DNA of 64,000 nt from an uncultured Bacteroides sp. GTDB taxonomy: Bacteria; Bacteroidota; Bacteroidia; Bacteroidales; Bacteroidaceae. The stretch's first letter is position 1; each line of letters starts with the position of its first letter. The notes below the pieces were generated by a model. It saw only the letters and a program-made list of their open reading frames with translations. It searched no databases and was not told the origin of the DNA. Made by a program: the position numbers and the translations under genes. The stretch lies in NCBI GenBank assembly GCA_949300425.1, contig CASGED010000038.1, positions 1 through 64,000 of the forward strand, read 5' to 3'. Below are positions 61,122 to 64,000 of the stretch, in pieces.

Positions 61122-62093
61122 TTAGACATAAGTCTCCAACAATTTCACCTTCTCTTGTGGAACGATGCTCAGGCCTTGTGTCGTGGCGGGTAACAATACG
61201 GTTTCACCGGCTTGCAGGTCTATTTCGTTTCCTTCGTTGTCCATCATGTGGCAAGCTCCTTCTACGCAGATAAAGATGACGAACGAATCCAACTCCGAGT
61301 AATCGCAGGTGATTTCTTCGGTCATGTCATAGATGGAAGTTGTGAAGTAGGGAGTTGCTACGACTTCCACCGGTTCGTTTACATCCGCTTCATAATGGGT
61401 ACGGAAATCGTCTTGCACATCGGAGAAATTGATGGCATCCATGGCCTGTGTGGTATGCAATTCACGCGTGTGTCCATTGGCGTCTTTGCGGTTATAGTCG
61501 AAAATGCGGTATGTGATGTCGGAGGTTTGTTGAATCTCTGCCACAAACGCACCGGCCCCAATGCCATGTACACGTCCTGCGGGCACGTAAAATACATCTC
61601 CGGCGGCAATGTCCGCAGTGTGGAGTACTTCGGCGAAAGTTCCGTCATGTACGCGCTCTTTGTATTCCCGTGGAGTAATTTGCCGGGAGAAGCCGGAAAT
61701 GAGTCGCGCGCCTTTGTCGGCCGATATGACATACCACATTTCGTTTTTGCCGAAGCTATTATGGCGTTTGCGCGCCAGTTCGTCATCCGGATGTACTTGG
61801 ATGGAAAGGTCTTGCTTGGCATCTATAAACTTTATCAGCAAGGGAAACTTGTTTCCGAACCGGGCGTAATTGGTCTCTCCGACCAATTCTTCCCGGTAGA
61901 GACGCACCATCTCGGGCAGCGTACGTCCTTTATCCACGCCGTTAGCCACTACAGATTCACTATTTTCTACAGCTGATACTTCCCAACTTTCGCCTACATG
62001 ATCCAACGAGGTATGAAGGCGTTTGAAAGGGATAATCTTGTCCCCTCCCCAAAGAGTCTGCTTCAGGATGGGCTCAAATTTTAAGGGATACAT
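61122..62093 (-). CDS. manA: Mannose-6-phosphate isomerase, type I
   Basis: 323 residues, the short (Bacillus-like) cupin class. Zinc ligands are in QVHPDDELA and the following GKNEMWYV; also YVPAGRVHGIGAGAFVAEIQ. It interconverts mannose-6-phosphate and fructose-6-phosphate, for mannose use or GDP-sugar synthesis. Divergent from galM, with a -7-like TATGTTTG upstream at 62127-62134. Confidence 0.93.
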   Translation of the reverse strand: MYPLKFEPILKQTLWGGDKIIPFKRLHTSLDHVGESWEVSAVENSESVVANGVDKGRTLPEMVRLYREELVGETNYARFGNKFPLLIKFIDAKQDLSIQVHPDDELARKRHNSFGKNEMWYVISADKGARLISGFSRQITPREYKERVHDGTFAEVLHTADIAAGDVFYVPAGRVHGIGAGAFVAEIQQTSDITYRIFDYNRKDANGHTRELHTTQAMDAINFSDVQDDFRTHYEADVNEPVEVVATPYFTTSIYDMTEEITCDYSELDSFVIFICVEGACHMMDNEGNEIDLQAGETVLLPATTQGLSIVPQEKVKLLETYV

Positions 62094-62126
62094 TCTTTTT
62101 ATATTTTATTTTTAAAATTGCAGGCA

Positions 62127-62134
62127 CAAACATA
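62127..62134 (-). promoter_or_regulatory. -7 box of manA
   Basis: Minus-strand TATGTTTG fits TAnnTTTG, 34 bases before the manA start; no -33 word at the usual distance. Confidence 0.45.
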
Positions 62135-62210
62135 CAAAAAAAACTCAGTTATTCTTGGGAGAACAAAAGAATTTCTGTTTATTTGCAAGAAATTTAATAC
62201 ATACCATGAT

Positions 62211-63308
62211 ATGACAAGCTCTATTACAACCCAAGGGAATCTGTCTGGTTTGAAAAGAGAAGATTTCCAAAAAACGATAAATGAGAAGGAAACGGATTTA
62301 TTTATCCTGAAAAACAAGTTAGGGATGGAAGTTGCGGTAACTAATTATGGTTGCGCCATCCTGTCCATCATGGTTCCCGACAAGAACGGCCAATATGCTA
62401 ATGTCATTTTAGGGCATGACACGATTGACCATGTCATCAACAGTCCGGAACCGTTCTTGAACACGACCATTGGGCGCTATGGTAACCGTATTGCCAAGGG
62501 GCATTTCACACTTTATGGTGAAGAGCACCAGCTGGCCGTCAATAATGGTCCCAATTCCTTGCACGGCGGTCCTACTGGATTCCACACGCGGGTATGGGAT
62601 GCCTTGCAGCCAGATGATTCGACCGTTAAGTTCCGTTACATTTCAGCCGATGGCGAAGAAGGATTCCCAGGTAATTTGAAAGTGAAGATGTCTTATCGGT
62701 TGGCGGAAGACGACAATGCGCTGACCATTGAGTACCGGGCTACTACGGACAAGGCTACCGTGGTGAATCTTACTAATCATGGCTTCTTCAATTTGGCAGG
62801 TATCGCCAATCCCACTCCCACCGTTCTTGACCAACTTGTAACAATCAACGCCGATTTCTATGTTCCCATTGATGAGGTTTCCATCCCCACCGGCGAAATC
62901 CTGAAAGTAGAAGGTACTCCTATGGACTTCCGTACTCCTCATGCGATTGGTGAACGCATTAATGACAACTTCCGGCAACTTGTCAATGGGGCAGGTTACG
63001 ACCATTGCTATGTCTTAAACAAGACGGAAGCGGGCGAACTCTCCTTGGCTGCCACTTGTACCGATCCGGGGAGCGGTCGAACCATGGAAGTATATACTAC
63101 GGAGAATGGAGTACAACTCTATACCGGCAACTGGTTGAATGGGTTTGCGGGCGCACATGGCGCAACGTTCCCTGCCCGAAGTGCTGTATGCTTTGAAGCT
63201 CAGTGTTTCCCCGATACGCCTAACAAATCTCATTTCCCTTCGGCCGTATTGCTTCCGGGCGATGAATATCAGCAAGTGACGATTTATAAATTTGGTGTCA
63301 CTGAATGA
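62211..63308 (+). CDS. galM: Aldose 1-epimerase (mutarotase)
   Basis: About 365 residues from ATG 62211, a normal GalM length; an in-frame TTG further upstream (62118) would add an unlikely leader. Active-site pattern: NSLHGGPTGFHTRVWDA (His), TVVNLTNHGFFNLAG (acid His), and RSAVCFEAQCFPDTPN (base Glu). It interconverts the anomers of galactose or glucose, the first step after uptake. No export signal is seen. The sugar permease gene starts 50 bases downstream, so the two form an uptake-and-use pair. Confidence 0.93.
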   Translation: MTSSITTQGNLSGLKREDFQKTINEKETDLFILKNKLGMEVAVTNYGCAILSIMVPDKNGQYANVILGHDTIDHVINSPEPFLNTTIGRYGNRIAKGHFTLYGEEHQLAVNNGPNSLHGGPTGFHTRVWDALQPDDSTVKFRYISADGEEGFPGNLKVKMSYRLAEDDNALTIEYRATTDKATVVNLTNHGFFNLAGIANPTPTVLDQLVTINADFYVPIDEVSIPTGEILKVEGTPMDFRTPHAIGERINDNFRQLVNGAGYDHCYVLNKTEAGELSLAATCTDPGSGRTMEVYTTENGVQLYTGNWLNGFAGAHGATFPARSAVCFEAQCFPDTPNKSHFPSAVLLPGDEYQQVTIYKFGVTE

Positions 63309-63358
63309 CGACAAACAAGATTATTAACCAATTCATTAATTATTAGATTAAATAAACC

Positions 63359-64000
63359 ATGTCACAACAAAAGCAGAATGGTAATATCATTGCCATTATA
63401 ACTATGATTTTCCTTTTCGGTATGATTGCGTTCGTCACGAATCTTGCGGCGCCGATGGGAATTGTGTTGAAAAATCAGTTTTCCGTATCCAACGCGCTTG
63501 GTATGTTGGGAAACTTGGGTAACTTTATCGCATACGCCGTGATGGGTATTCCCAGCGGTATCTTGCTGACCCGTGTAGGTTATAAGAAGACGGCCCTGAT
63601 TGCCGTAGCCGTGGGCTTCATTGGTGTAGGCGTCCAGTATCTTTCCGGCCATGCCAGTCCATCTGCCGCATTTGGCGTCTATTTGATTGGCGCGTTCATT
63701 TCCGGTTTCTCCATGTGCTTGCTCAACAGTGTGGTAAATCCGATGTTGAACTCATTAGGCGGAGAGGGTAACAAAGGAAACCAGCTTATCCAAGTGGGCG
63801 GTTCTTTCAATTCTATCATGGCCACCATTACGCCTATGTTCGTAGGTATCTTGATTGCCGGTTCGGTAGAGAAAGCCACTATCTCGCAGATTTTCCCCGT
63901 GATGTACACGGCCATGGCGGTGTTCGCTTTCGCGTTCTTCGTTTTGTTGTTCGTTCACATCCCCGAACCTCGCACCGCTTCCAAGAGCGACGAGCCTATT
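63359..64000 (+). CDS. MFS sugar permease (FucP/GluP-like), 3' end beyond window
   Basis: 214 codons are present and the frame runs off the right edge. The start MSQQKQNGNIIAIITMIFLF leads into repeated hydrophobic helices (at least five or six) of the glucose/galactose transporter (FucP-like FGHS) family: FVTNLAAPMGIVLKNQFSVS, MCLLNSVVNPMLNSLGG, GNKGNQLIQVGGSFNSIMAT. These are proton symporters for glucose, galactose or fucose. It follows galM closely, favouring galactose or glucose. Full length cannot be judged. Confidence 0.88.
   Translation, partial: MSQQKQNGNIIAIITMIFLFGMIAFVTNLAAPMGIVLKNQFSVSNALGMLGNLGNFIAYAVMGIPSGILLTRVGYKKTALIAVAVGFIGVGVQYLSGHASPSAAFGVYLIGAFISGFSMCLLNSVVNPMLNSLGGEGNKGNQLIQVGGSFNSIMATITPMFVGILIAGSVEKATISQIFPVMYTAMAVFAFAFFVLLFVHIPEPRTASKSDEPI

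Overview
The window is a chromosomal segment of a gut Bacteroidales bacterium, most likely Bacteroides or Phocaeicola. The evidence is the two SusC/SusD pairs, a hybrid two-component sensor of the polysaccharide-utilisation type, an RprX/RprY two-component pair, a GTPase-motif-degenerate EF-G paralogue next to normal translation genes, promoters of the Bacteroides form TTTG-N19-TAnnTTTG, and a general lack of Shine-Dalgarno sites. No rRNA, tRNA, CRISPR array, IS element or prophage was seen.

Layout. (1) 185-15288, plus strand: a glycosidase run for pectic arabinan/arabinogalactan side chains (GH105, tandem-domain GH43, GH97, GH51, GH127, GH51, then GH2). No SusC/D pair or regulator accompanies it in the window. 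A convergent DHA1-type MFS exporter and a GH35 beta-galactosidase follow on the minus strand. (2) 19836-26181: fusA2-like EF-G paralogue, rprX-rprY, a 58-residue membrane protein on the minus strand, and rpsF-rpsR-rplI. (3) 26641-34377: a tightly packed run of LysE-type exporter, DUF4924 protein, rfbD, prfC, ftsK, a LolA-like carrier and trxB. (4) 34447-55417: a complete polysaccharide utilisation locus with a divergent hybrid sensor-regulator, two SusC/SusD pairs, a GH16 lipoprotein and two PL8-fold lyases. It probably targets a uronic-acid-containing glycan of unknown identity. (5) 55833-64000: a degenerate M48-type peptidase homologue and a divergent YfcE-type phosphoesterase, then rfbA-rfbB (rfbC is absent), convergent menA, manA, and galM with a sugar MFS permease cut by the right edge.

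The most unusual signal lies between genes. Five intergenic regions carry short tandem arrays with a period of 22 bp (23 bp in one). In each array the repeated core has dyad symmetry, but the core sequence differs between arrays (CATTAAATG is used in two). In the array at 11997 the arms change in a compensated way. I know no name for this class. Other points worth checking: a G10 tract inside the kinase domain of the hybrid sensor, canonical Shine-Dalgarno sites on rpsR and rplI only, a strong terminator for rfbAB lying inside the convergent menA gene, and loss of the first zinc-binding histidine in the M48 homologue.
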